Shown piece after piece: positions 24,770 through 37,100 of a stretch of 64,000 nt of DNA. The translations under genes were made by a program, and so were the position numbers. The notes under the pieces were generated by a model that worked only from the letters and a program-made list of their open reading frames with translations, did not search any database and was not told the origin of the DNA. Position 1 is the stretch's first letter. Each line of letters opens with the position of its first letter. Origin of the DNA: Vicia villosa (Eukaryota > Streptophyta > Magnoliopsida > Fabales > Fabaceae); the NCBI RefSeq assembly GCF_029867415.1, contig NC_081182.1, positions 16,242,497 to 16,306,496 of the forward strand. The letters run 5' to 3'.

Positions 24770-26185
24770 AACTAACATGTGCCACAGCTCTTTCCATCTT
24801 TCTCCCCAAAGATAGCCGACAAAACTCTACGCTCCAATACAAACACCATAGCCAAGGGTTCGCGTGTGGAGGCATATCTAGCTCCTCTTGGAAGAAATAT
24901 GCAAGTCATGTGTTTGCTACAAAAGTGATATTTCCTAGTTTCGCGAGGGGAAACAAGGGGTAATGTCACCTCTTTTTTTGAAGAGGCGCCATTAGAATAA
25001 ACATTCACGATTACGACCCCTTGGTCATCACTGTACAATGGCAACTAGGACATCGAGTGAGTTTTAATGGATCCTATGAGCCCCCTAATGTCCTATTCTG
25101 AGATTCTTTTCCAAAAGCTACAACTCAATCCTAATGATGTCAAATTTTTCTATGGCTCATTAATAGGATTGTCAAGAAAACAAGTACAAATAAATGGCCA
25201 TATGACCTTGGAGACGAAGTGTGGCGACTAAGGGTGGCAAAACGGGCTCGGCCCGCGGGGAAAGACTGTTTTGCCCACATTTTTTGAGGGGCGGGGCAAG
25301 GTTTTAGGCCTACTTCCTTTAATGTGTCTGCTCCGCCCCGCACCATTTTTTGTGGGCATGAGCTTTTTCATACAATTTTACTATTTTTAGGCCTAAAAGG
25401 TTCAATGTCCGCGGGTATTCCCCGCACTCATTGTTTTTGCGGGGCGGGGCAAAATTTTAGACCCGCACTCTCAAATATGTCTGCCCCGCCCTGTTTTTTC
25501 GGGAGCTTATGCGGGGCGGGCCTAAACGAGGCTGGCATCCCCGTTTGCCACCCATAGTGGCGAGGGCGCGGATGCTAATGCGACTTATGTAAGCTACCTT
25601 ATTATGGACGCTCTATCACCCTATAACATCATCCAAGGTCGTCCCGCCAGTAATGCTCTAGGGGCGGATATTTCCACCTTGAACCTAGTCCTGAAATACC
25701 TGTCGGTTTGAGAGCAAGTCAACACCAACATTACGAAAGTGCAACAGATTACAAGCCGCCTCGCCGCCCTATCTTTCTTCCTCTCATGTGCGGGCGACAA
25801 AGCTTTACTTTTTTTTGTCACCCTTAAGAAGAAAGAGAGATTCGAATGGACCGTCGAATGCGAAGAAGCTTTCTCAAAGTCAAATGCTTTCCTTGCGTCA
25901 CCTTCCATCCTCACTCGTCCGAGGGAGGAGTCGCCACTACTCCTCTATCTCTCGGTCAAAGATCACGCGATGAGCTTAATCCTTATCCAGGAGATAGATA
26001 AGGCAGAAAGACTCGTGTATTTTGTAAGCAGGATATTCAGAGGCACGAAAACACGTTATTAGAAGATTGAGAAGTTAGCACTAGTTGTCATCCTCGCGAC
26101 GAGAAAACTGAGACCTTACTTTCAAGGTCATAAGATATATTTGTTAAAACCATTTATCATGTTCGACAAGTTTTGAAGAAATCAA
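24770..26185 (+). pseudogene. Ty3/gypsy pol fragment (protease to RT/RNase H)
   Basis: Plus-strand reading gives a retroviral-type protease region: DPMSPLMSYSEILFQKLQLN (about 25,070-25,130), then GSLIGLSRKQVQINGHMTLE (about 25,155-25,215), interrupted by a MITE, then ATYVSYLIMDALSPYNIIQG (about 25,580-25,640). After a stop it continues with RLAALSFFLSCAGDKALLFF, FEWTVECEEAF, LLLYLSVKDHAMS and VYFVSRIFRGTKTRY (25,745-26,062). This is the connection of RT to RNase H in plant Ty3/gypsy. It stops near 26,185 with no integrase and no LTR. Most of the RT palm is missing between protease and connection, so there is an internal deletion. Confidence 0.78.
25229..25556. mobile_element. GC-rich hAT-type MITE inside the gypsy protease
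   Basis: Terminal inverted repeats start TAAGGGTGGCAAAACGGG on the left and, read from the right, TATGGGTGGCAAACGGG. Flanking 8-mers are GTGGCGAC (25,221-25,228) and GTGGCGAG (25,557-25,564), matching at 7 of 8 positions and consistent with a hAT target duplication. The 328-bp interior is strikingly GC-rich for this window, full of GCGGGGC/GCCCCGC repeats. Removing it rejoins the two halves of the protease region. Confidence 0.78.
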
Positions 26186-26269
26186 ATTTATTAAAAAAGA
26201 TGCTATATATTTTAGACAGTAGAACTCTCAAAATACGACATTCAATATGTTTCAAAGGAAATCATCAAA

Positions 26270-27145
26270 TCACAATAAATATCACAACTTCATATCTTAA
26301 GACGTCATTCTCATTCTCATTCAGACTTTATGTTAATTTTAAGGGTCATGCTAACGAGTGCCCCGGGGGCACTGGTTAAGCATTCCTAATAAAGAAAAAA
26401 TTATATATTCAATGCATTGAATACTCACAATATTCTATGGAAAAGTTAATTATTTATGGTTTCAATGCATTGAATACATATATTTTGGTTAAAAAAACTT
26501 ATCTTTCTACTTTATTAAATGATGCTCAACTTACCTTTTAAATCTTTTAACCAGTGCCTCTGGGGCACTCGTTAGCATTACCCTAATTTTAATTATATGA
26601 TATCTAAGAATTAAAAAGCTGTTAACTAACATAAATAATCATTTTTGAAATTTGTTCCAACAGTTGTCCTTGGTTAAAGTATGGATAACTTTTATTGAAA
26701 CTGTATTATTGCTGCTTTGCACTGTACTCATATTAATTCGCTTTGGGCAGACGTGATTGGTACTACTGAGGTACGTACATTAACCAAAATTAGAAAGTTC
26801 AAGAATGGAAAAGTTTTCAGCTTAACTATACGACAGGCAAAACTTTTTTTTGAGACTAGATTGTGAATCTTAGAACAGAATACTGTACTATTAAGATATG
26901 CAAGTTGTCTTGTCGTCATCGAAAAGGTAGTGACAATAAGATAAGAATAGAACATTGTACTTTTGATTATTGTGTATTTAAATTTTGTAGTTCCAATACC
27001 ACCTCACATGATAAGCTCTTTTCTATATGATCCAAATTGGATTACTTAGTTGGATCTAACTTAGAGATTCCTATAAGTTGAAAGCAAGTTGTGGGACGTT
27101 TGAATTAGTTATGGGAGGAGTGTACCTTAAACACTATCTTCAAAT
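26270..27145. repeat. Copy B of a proximal direct duplication
   Basis: Second copy of the segment at 23,005-23,575. It is longer because of the 241-bp MITE at 26,343-26,583 and small insertions such as the one near 27,050-27,090. It begins directly after the gypsy fragment ends. Confidence 0.8.
26343..26583. mobile_element. Mutator-like MITE with perfect 9-bp target duplication
   Basis: The ends are inverted repeats of about 37 bp: left GGGTCATGCTAACGAGTGCC and, from the right, GGGTAATGCTAACGAGTGCC, both running on to GCACTGGTTAA. Identical 9-mers TAATTTTAA flank it (26,334-26,342 and 26,584-26,592), the duplication length of Mutator elements. The 241-bp interior is AT-rich and includes an ATGCATTGAATAC phrase twice. 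It is absent from copy A of the surrounding duplication. Confidence 0.88.
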
Positions 27146-28125
27146 TAACAAATGAAACAAAGGGAGAGATATTTTGATAAGATAACGTGTTTCATTTATT
27201 CAAGATATTTACCAGTAGTTAAACACATTCGAATGATAAATAATGAATGTTAGACATTTACCAGTAGTTAGTACAGTATTATTTGAGCTTCATTGATTAC
27301 ATATAAACATCATCAACATAATCAGTCTTCGACCAGCTTATGATTGAACGAAGATTATTTCACCAAGCACATCAAATATTATTTTATTTTAGATTTGTTC
27401 AACAAAATGAACTTAAATCAAGTTACATATATAGTTAAAAATGTAATTCATATAGAATAACCATTCATATCTACTATCAATATAAAGAACTTTTACATTA
27501 TCAATCTATCACAAATATCAAACAATTAAAATATTCATTAAATTATGCTAATAATATACGTTATACACTATTTTCAACATAAATTGTAGTAATTGGTTAA
27601 AAAGAATAAGTCGATGGTACTTCTCTAAGTACTTTTTATTAGCTCTGATTTATTGACAAGTTAAAACTTTATATACTAACAATATATTAAAATTAAACTC
27701 ATTTACGTGCTATAGTTTGATTGAAAATCTCACTGTTCTTATACTCAGCAAAGGAATAAACAGAAGATTCGCAACAAAATTCTGCCATATTAACATACAT
27801 CGTTCATATGTACTTGAGGGTTGGTGTTTAGACCCTTGACCTTTTTTACATTCTTTCTTGGCACCCCTTGGTTTTCCCCTATTATACAGTTCCTTAGGGC
27901 TAGTCTAAAAGAAAGAAGATATTGATGTACCTTTTAAACGGTCTTACATACAGGCAAACTAATAAAAGAATGCACCCGTAATTGCATGGGATAATATTAA
28001 TTCAATGTGATAGGGCCCTGCAAATTTTGAAACAGACAAAAATTAAAACATGTTAATAATTTTACATCATTTGAATAGACAACAAAAAGCTATTAAGATA
28101 ATAGCAAAGACCTCTGTTAATAGGG
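27146..28125. other. 3' flank of the kinesin gene
   Basis: AT-rich with no coding signal. The part next to 28,126 will include the 3' untranslated region of the kinesin mRNA on the minus strand. ACATTTACCAGTAGTTA-type phrases recur near 27,208 and 27,255. Confidence 0.4.
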
Positions 28126-31100
28126 TCAGGATGTAAAAGCAAAAAGTCTATCTGTAATATTCGTGCGGCATATGGGACACTCAGAACAAGCTAGTGAACA
28201 TGATTTACACACTGCAAGAGCAGACAAGAGACTGTCAGTATTCTTGCATAAAAATTAAAATTGCCAAGAATCTGAGAAGGGTCTCAGACATATATTGAAA
28301 ATACTTACAACAAAAATGTCGGCATGGAAGAAGAATAGCAGCAGTAGGAGATTCAAAACATACTTTACAAATATGGGAATTTGCATCACCATTTCCAAGG
28401 TGCTTGAGTTCTTTTTCCTTCATCTCTTGCATACGAGCCTGAAATCACAAATTTGCAACTCAAAAACTGTCTCTCAGCACACCTTTCTGGCACAAGTTAT
28501 AAATTTTGCAGTAAATATCAAACCTAGTCATCAGACCTAAACTTTCAAGTTCAAAAATAGAAGAGTAGTTACTGCAGAAATTGAAAGTGGCACCATTTAT
28601 GCACTGGTGATCCAATTGCTAGAATATTTTAAAATACCTTCAAAATTCAGATATGTTTTTTGTTTCTATCCCTCGGGATGACCCAAATTATTAGTATAAC
28701 TATGACCATTGGGTGGGTTAGTATTTTTTATCAAATGAATTTCCTGCTGGTCAGTCTATATATAAAGAAACTCGGTTCAAAATTTTCTAGGACAGACATT
28801 AAAATTACTTTAGTACGGTGTTACCTTGAGACGCACAACCAGGGGCTCTTCCTTTGGAATTTCACCATGTGGTTTAGATACATCCAAAAGTTGCTCCTTA
28901 GAGACAAAATTACATTCATTGTCATTAGTTTTTCGATCGTTAAAATTTTGAGCCCCATCAATTTTTTTATCAATGTTTGATTCAGGGACAGTTCCGCCGT
29001 CTTTTTTTAACTTAGCAACAAGGACCCACATATTAGCTAAATCGTTCTCCAAGGCTTCCTCTCTTTTCTTGGCTTCTTCAGTTTTTTTCCTGAACTCCTC
29101 TTCCACAAATTCCTTCTCAGACAATGCAGCCTCTAGAGCAGCCTCTCTCTGTTTCCTGGCCTGCAGTTCTAGCCTCAAATCATCAGCATCAAGACTCCAT
29201 GACTCAAAGTCATCTAGTCCAGCTCCTGAAATGTCATTAACACGACTAGAAATCCTCCCCTTCCTCCCAGATCTTGCATCACTGTACTTGCGGTTAACAC
29301 CATTAACCGTTTGAATGGCAGCACGGGAGTTGGCCAGGTCTCGTACAGTCATCAATTCTTTTTCCAATTTTGCATTCTGCAATGAAAGTTTTGTCACTTC
29401 CCCAGCCAAATTCTTCAGCTCTACAGCAGCAGCAGAGGCCAATTCTTTGGCATAAGAAGCTTCTTCAGATAGTTTCTGATTCTGCACACGCAACCCACTA
29501 TTCTCTTCTGACAAGTGAACTTGCTCTAACTTAAGTTTCTCATTTTCAATTTCCTGATAAGACGGAAGGAAAATGTCAGTTTAGTGCAATCAAATACAAC
29601 ATGGTACCATCATTCAGCAGTCGTAGCAAAGATTATAAATTAAAATCATAACAAGTGATTTTATAAGTAAAGTAATAAATGCAGGGGAAGGATTTAGAAG
29701 TGCAAGGGAAAAAACAGCATAGCAAGGAAAGCACACAAAAAACAATGGAATGAAATAAAAAACAAATAATACATCAACTGTGCTACTTTGAAAGCAACAG
29801 TATCTCTGTTACCTGGGATTGTATCTTCTTTTTTAACTCAGTAGTGTGTTCTCCAGATGCATATTGTTCAGAAGATAATGATGTACCGTTAGAACTTGCT
29901 GCCAGTTGCTGCTCAAGTTGTTTCAACTTTTCTTGCAACTCTTTGTTTTCAGAAGACTGTAGACAAAAGAAAAATCAAAGCAAGGCTGTCACATACAAAA
30001 TTTCATAATTATACATGCACAGAATCAAATACAACTTTTAGGAAGAAAAAATCTATAAAAGGATTGCATGTGGATTTCAGTAAACTTGTTAGTCTGAAAG
30101 AAAAAAAGATAAGTCAACAGGCAAAAACACAGGGTGCAATTTGCAAGTGAAGACACATACCTTATCATTTAGCTGCTCCTGAAGGACACGGTTGTCTGCA
30201 GATTTGATCTACAGATGTTTTCAAGAGACATATTAAGAATAGTAAAAATAAAATGATCAGTGTCAACCTAATTGTATGCTGAATGTGTACAATTCAATGA
30301 CCAAATATAAGTGCGTACAAAAATCAGAATTTTGAAACTAAACTGATTACTACCCAAGAAATACGGACATTCCTAAAATACTCACCTCCAACTCAAAGGC
30401 TTTTTCATTGCACTGGGTCATTAGTCTTGAGACTGTCTGTTATAACAAACCCACAAGGAAAAACAATTGCATGAATGGGCATTATTCAAGTATTTACATA
30501 AATATGTAGGCTTGAAATCTCTAATATTGACTAAATACCTGCTGCATTTCAACTAGTGATGAATTAGCCATAGATGATTCACCAGTCTCTGTTAATCTTT
30601 GCTCTAACAACCTCATTTGCTTCCTTTTTTCTTGGATTTCACGTTCTAAGTTTTCAATCTGTAATTAATTAACAAAGCATTTTTCTAAGAAGCCATGAGA
30701 CATCAAAACCTCATTAACATGTTCGCAATACTGCTGGCATCAAAAAACTCAATGACACTGTAGGAATGTACATGGGTGGGAATCAGACCAAATAGTATAT
30801 AAATAGGTTAGAGACAGAGTTGTTGATTGAAAATTTATTATTACATCATGCCAACACATTTAAGTGAAAAAGATGTCTGAGGACAAAGCAGAATACCTGA
30901 CTTTTGGATCCATCAGGGTCATTTACAGATTGCTCTATCAAGCGCTTCAGAGTGCTGGTATTGAAAGCAATATCTCCAGCTAGCATCTTGACTTGCTCAA
31001 CAAGAAGATCCATCTGATCAGACATTGACACCCCACCCTACAATTCAACAAAACAGTACATGTAACAATTATAAAAGAATATGTGGTGATCGACCACTTA

Positions 31101-34082
31101 AAGTAAGAAGCATAATGCAATAGAATTGTGCCAGACAGTATCCAAGAATTCTTCGTACAGCAGAACTATAATACTCAAGTGAAGGTATGGTAAAAACAAA
31201 AGGAATAATATCAGCTCATCCACTCAAGCACTTTTCACCATGGTTATTCTAAGGTGTACCATATAGTATCAGATAGCAGTCCTGAGAGAAGTTATATGAA
31301 ATTAAGATTGCAAAGTAACAATATCGTTAATGAGAGGAAATGAACTTACTGCTGCCAGATTTGTTTTGCTGATCAGTTCACCAGCTTGTGTTGATTCAGT
31401 AATAGCACTACTAGTTGGGGAGAATTCATCATTCCATCTACTTGATGATCTTTTATGTCTACCATCATGAAACAGATGTGATGACACTGCAGAAGTATCT
31501 TTTTTACTATCACTTTCAATCAACATACCATCCCGAAAGGCATCAAGTTTCTGGAAAAATAAAAAAAATTGGTGTGAATATAAACATTTTATATAATTTG
31601 TAACACTTTCTTATTGAAGGACACACAAAGAAAGTTCATCTGGATAAATATTTCACTCTTATGTAATAATGTATTCAAGAAAACTGAGAGTTTAGCACTA
31701 GAGCAGTCAAAATCCAACTCAATCTAAGTTTAAGATGTTAAAAGAATGTGATAGAAACTAGTATCAATAGGAAGTATTAGTGAATAAAAACTGAATATTA
31801 TTGGTTAATCTCTGGAGAAAAGTACAGTCAGAGATGGGTCACACACTTAAACAGAAAGTAATGTTACACAATTTAAACAGAGACACAAATCCACCAAGAT
31901 TTCGAGAGCTTGGGCTCTCCCCTTCCCAAATGTTTGAGAGTTGGGAAATACCATTCTAATTGCTAGGATAAAAACTGCCCCTGCTCAGTGTCTTTCCTTT
32001 TTATAGTTACACACAACCCAGAACTAATTAACAACTAACATTTGCCTATCCAAAGAAGTCTTTTAGGATGTAAGCATTTCCTTCCCTGAATGGATTATAT
32101 CACTGTACTTAATCAGTGACAGAAGAACAAAAACATTAGATAGTAGTAGTCCCTAGTAAAACTCGATTGGAGTCCAGCACTTGACAATGTGATATTTCTT
32201 GGCTATGAAAATTTTTAAAATAAGAAAAACTTAATATGCTAAACTAGTTTTACTGCAAATCGTAGTAAGAAGCTGATAGCGCTAGAACTTCCACACAGAA
32301 AAGGTTCTGTGGGGGCGGGGGTGGGGTTGGCCAACCTAATATTGTAACTCTCCCAAGCCATGGCGAGATACAGGGAAAAGGCCGTACCCAAAGCAAATTT
32401 ATCATAACCAACTTTAACTTGACAACTCGAACTTTTAACTACCTAATTACAAGGAGGCGGCTTTAACAATTGCGCAAAGTCACTCCAAAGTACTAGCAGC
32501 CAGTTCAGATAGAGAGAAAAGAAAGAAAAAAAAAGTATAGCACAATCTACACTAGTTAATTGAAGCAGTGGCTCACATCTTCCTCGCCAAAAGAGTGACT
32601 TCGCTGGTGGTTAGGAGCTTCAGTCAGATATCCAGGAATTGCATTCTTTGAAGAAACCAAAATGAGTTTGGTTAGCCTCTGAATCCTACTCATAAGAGCA
32701 GCCTTGGCATCCTCCTCTTCTTCTAATCTTGACTGCATTTTCACTTGACCTTCTTCCAACTACACATGTAACATCACAATACATAAGAAAATATGGTTAG
32801 ACAATCACAAAAGCCTGTTTATTAATCACAGCATGAAATGAACATCAGACAAAGCTAAAAACCTTCTGCTTTAAGGTCATAATCTCCTCGTGACTGACAC
32901 CAACTAGCATTCCCTTTTTTAGTTGATCAAGTTCTAGTTTGAGAACAGAAATTTCTCTCTGGTATTTCTTAATTAGAGACTTTTCGTCAATGATCTGCAA
33001 CAAATAACTCCACCATGAATCAGGAATCTCAAGTGTATACATGCAATTGTATAGATAGTTAATAGTTTGAGCCGACCTTATTACGTGACGCATATATTTC
33101 TACTCGTTTCGCCCTGCTGGCAAACTTCAAAGTATTATGAGTTTCCTCCATATTGCTGGAGGCAGGAGTTATAGTGCATATAAGCTGAAATTTTCATGTT
33201 ACAACAAATGTTAATAAGAAACTCATGTGCAGACAAACAGTCTAACACATTCTGTACCAATAAATCCATACATGAGAAACTAGAATAGCTATAGTAAAAT
33301 CGTAAGTAGCATATTAAAATAGAATGGCAACCTAGAATAATTAAATTAAAAGTGACAGGAAAAGTTACTGTTCAACAATCATATGATTGAAAATGCTATA
33401 GAATTCCAAACTCACTGAAACATGGCCGTGCCCACTAAGAGAAGATTGCAAGAGGCGGGTTAGCTTTGAATCTCGATACGGAACATGAGATGCTTTCCCC
33501 TCGCTCAATTTGCCTATAACCTTCATCGAAATCATAAAATCAAGACATTAACTCATGCCCTCCCTGAGAAGGAAAACGAAAAATAAAAGAGCACCCAATC
33601 CCTGAGCCCCCAATACAAAAGACTGTTTCTTGAAAGGTAGTTCGGTGTGGCAGATAAATGTTTCATCAAAATTTAACAGATTTAGCAAGGAAATACAATT
33701 ATTTTGGCTTGCTTGCTTACACACAAAAAATAACTTTGAAATGCATCATTTTGAGGCCATTATAAATATCTTTTAAAAAGATATTGCAAACTTTGAAACT
33801 GGTGCGTCATGTACAAAGAGAATGTCATAGTACAACTTTCCCCTAGCTAAAGTTACATAAATTAAAAATGGTGGATTCAGGTACTAAAAAAGGATATGAC
33901 AAAACTTCTCCGTCCCAAAAATATACATTGTATGACACCTACTGTTCCAAGTGTCAAAAGACTTTTGTTGATGTAAGATCCTTCTTTTCTTCTTAATCCA
34001 GTTGTTTCAGTTTTGGAACTTTCAGATCCAGCCAAATCAATCAAATTCTGAAAGAAGAAATAAGCGAAAAATGAAAATACCG

Positions 34083-34176
<94 letters not shown>

Positions 34177-37100
34177 CAATTAAGGCATAAATAATTTTTA
34201 CATACAAGCTGAGAGAATATCACTCCATCATAATCATCACCGTGGGCACTACTTTCAACCATCTGTAAATGTCATAGTTAGGATAGAGTTTAGATTTATA
34301 TTTTAAAATAAATTTTAAATATATTATGAACATTGATGAGGCTTCATTCATAACAGAAAGACAAAATACATTAATTGTGAAATAATTTAACACTCTGGTC
34401 ATTTAATCATGAATCAGCTCCAACATACATGTATAAAAGGAAAGTGCAGCAATCTGCTTAGACATTTGACAACTTACAGCATTGGAATGTAATTTATTTC
34501 ATTTTACACAAGTAATTAAAATATAAATGTTTTATAACAATTTTAATACTGTCATATCGAGCAAGTTTACCAGCGTGAATATTGTGTGACTCCGGCTGCT
34601 AAAGAGATTAAAGTTATTCGATCCAACATGACGATGCTCTGCCATAAAAAGAAACAAGCTTATTAAAAATATCTTATGAGACAATTATTATCCGCGGATA
34701 ATATATTTTATATTATTGAAAAAAAATTTGGAGGAAATGTGTAAATCATTATCAATGTAACTACCTTCTCCAGCAGCAATAAAAGAAAGGGCATGTCCAG
34801 GAGATAGAACAACCTCTTCCTTTATACCCTCAACATAAGTTCCCTACAAGCCAACGCCATAATTGAATAACCCCAATTAAACATACTAAACAATAAGTGC
34901 TTGCAATTTCTAAATCAACATTGATTCTCTAAATACTCTTCAAATCACAAATGCCATAATTGAATTTTATTTAATGAAATTCTAACCCATTGTTTTAACA
35001 TGAAACTGAATATTTTTATGAAAGAAAAGGATTGTGATAAATTAAAACTTCAATCTTCTGACAATGAAGACCCTCAATGATCATGCAAAAGCACGTAAAC
35101 TTTATATTCCAAGAGGGAATATCAGTGGTCGTGTATTCAAGAACAAATTAAAACAGAGTAAGAGACTCGTGATTATAGGTAGATACAAAAATAGATGGAA
35201 AGACAACAGTACTAAGATTTCAAACAAGATAAGTGTAAAGCGAGAAACCTGTGAATCTTCTCTGACCCGTAAATTTTGACCAGTTGGGTCAAGCAAATCA
35301 TTTATCACCTGAAACCAAGCATAAACAGCCGCCATATATCATTTAAAACAAATATCTTGGAAACAACATGTGTACACACACAAACACAATATGCATGCAA
35401 CAATAACAATCTATGTCACACAATCATTGAAGAGAAGGAATAGACATGATTTGGCAAATAAAGTTCAATCATTACCTCATTGTATATTTCTAGATATGAC
35501 ACTCGAAGTAAGAATTCTCTTCCTGGAGTCTGCAGCAAAAGTACAATTAGATATAGATGGGACGGAATACTTCTAATCAATAGTGATGTTGCAAGTTTGA
35601 ATTCACTTTCATATCATAGTACTAAGTTTGAATTTGAATCTATATGTTTTGAATCTTTATGTTTTGAATTATTAAGCATTGCTCTTTGTTTGACATTAGA
35701 TTTTATAAATATTTTATGAGTGATGTGAAATTAGTTTAGTATTTCATGACATATGTTTTATAATTTTTTATATAATTATTAGTATACAAAAATTTATCCC
35801 GCTATCCGGGATGCCGCTATTCCCACTATTCCCATTCCCGGGGGTCGGCCGCTCCGCTCCGCTATCCGGGATTAACAACTCTGCTTCTAACCATACCAAA
35901 TTGAAACAGAAATAAATAATTACCAATCCGGACATAGAGCTCAAGCATTCTTGTAATAAATAAGTAATAACTAAATGGAGCACAAAATTGACCAACACTG
36001 TTGCACCGAGATATTTGTGACAAAAGGGTAAAGACTAAAGAGACATTTGTACTTCATTGAACATGATATAATGAACAACGACGACGCATGGAATTTAAAA
36101 AATCAATAATTACTGAGTTTACAAGCAAACTTACATCTTGAATCATGCTGAAAACATCCTTTATGGCTAATGGTATTATACCGGGAGAATTATGATCACC
36201 CTGCAAATATTATTTTTGAAAACAAAGTTAAAAACACAATTGTGCAGTAAAGTATACCAATATGATTATTACAGATCACACGCAGAAAAGGAAACTCCTG
36301 TGAACCGCAAACTATATGAGAGCTAACATTGGTGAACTAAGTGAACCAAGCATTCACATGTGTTGACCATGTCAGACTTAATTGCATACACACACAGAGC
36401 AGAGCTAGTTACACAATAATATTTCTAATCAATAGTGAAGTTGCAATTGGAGACAGTAGATTTCTTATTATTATTTGCAATTGCAGATGAACGCATTATA
36501 GCATGGTAACAAGATATCTTTAATACTAAGTTAGTTTATATATTATAACAGCATACTTCCTATGATTCAACTACGGGGATGGAAAACAACAGCACAGGAG
36601 CAGGGGCATTTTTTTATTTTTAATAGGTAGTATATAACAAGAATGGGTCAGCAAAACTACTGGACAGGAATATGAAGTTTCAACTATAAAGCAAGCATAC
36701 TGTTGCAACTAATGCTCCTATAATAAATCAAATGGTTAGTTCAATCATCAAATCATTTTCCCTAGCTGACTGCCATTATTCAAGATACAAGACTTTCTCC
36801 ACTTTTATTTGCAACATGCATTCTTCTTCTGTACATAGTCTTTCTAAAATTCCTTTTAACCATCACTGGTATTTATCAGTTTCTACCAAAAATGATTTGA
36901 ATAATATAAGATGCCTCAGGTGTAATTGATTTCTAATTACTAATCCCCGGATAAAAGAAAAAAAACCTGTAACAACTTTACGTAAATCAAAACCCTTTAA
37001 ACATTGCCAAAAAACTAATCTTCCCGAGAAGTGGTCTTTAGATACAAAAACATCAATCAACAGCCAGAATACGAGAAGTAGCCATCGTGTAGCATAAGTA

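Noticed and set aside
24687..25044. Minus-strand frames of 62 and 90 codons
   Set aside because: The plus strand carries the Ty3/gypsy protease region here; the minus frames are antisense to it and have no motif.
28973..29314. 113-codon plus frame inside the kinesin gene
   Set aside because: Antisense to kinesin exon 22, whose coiled-coil sequence is clear.
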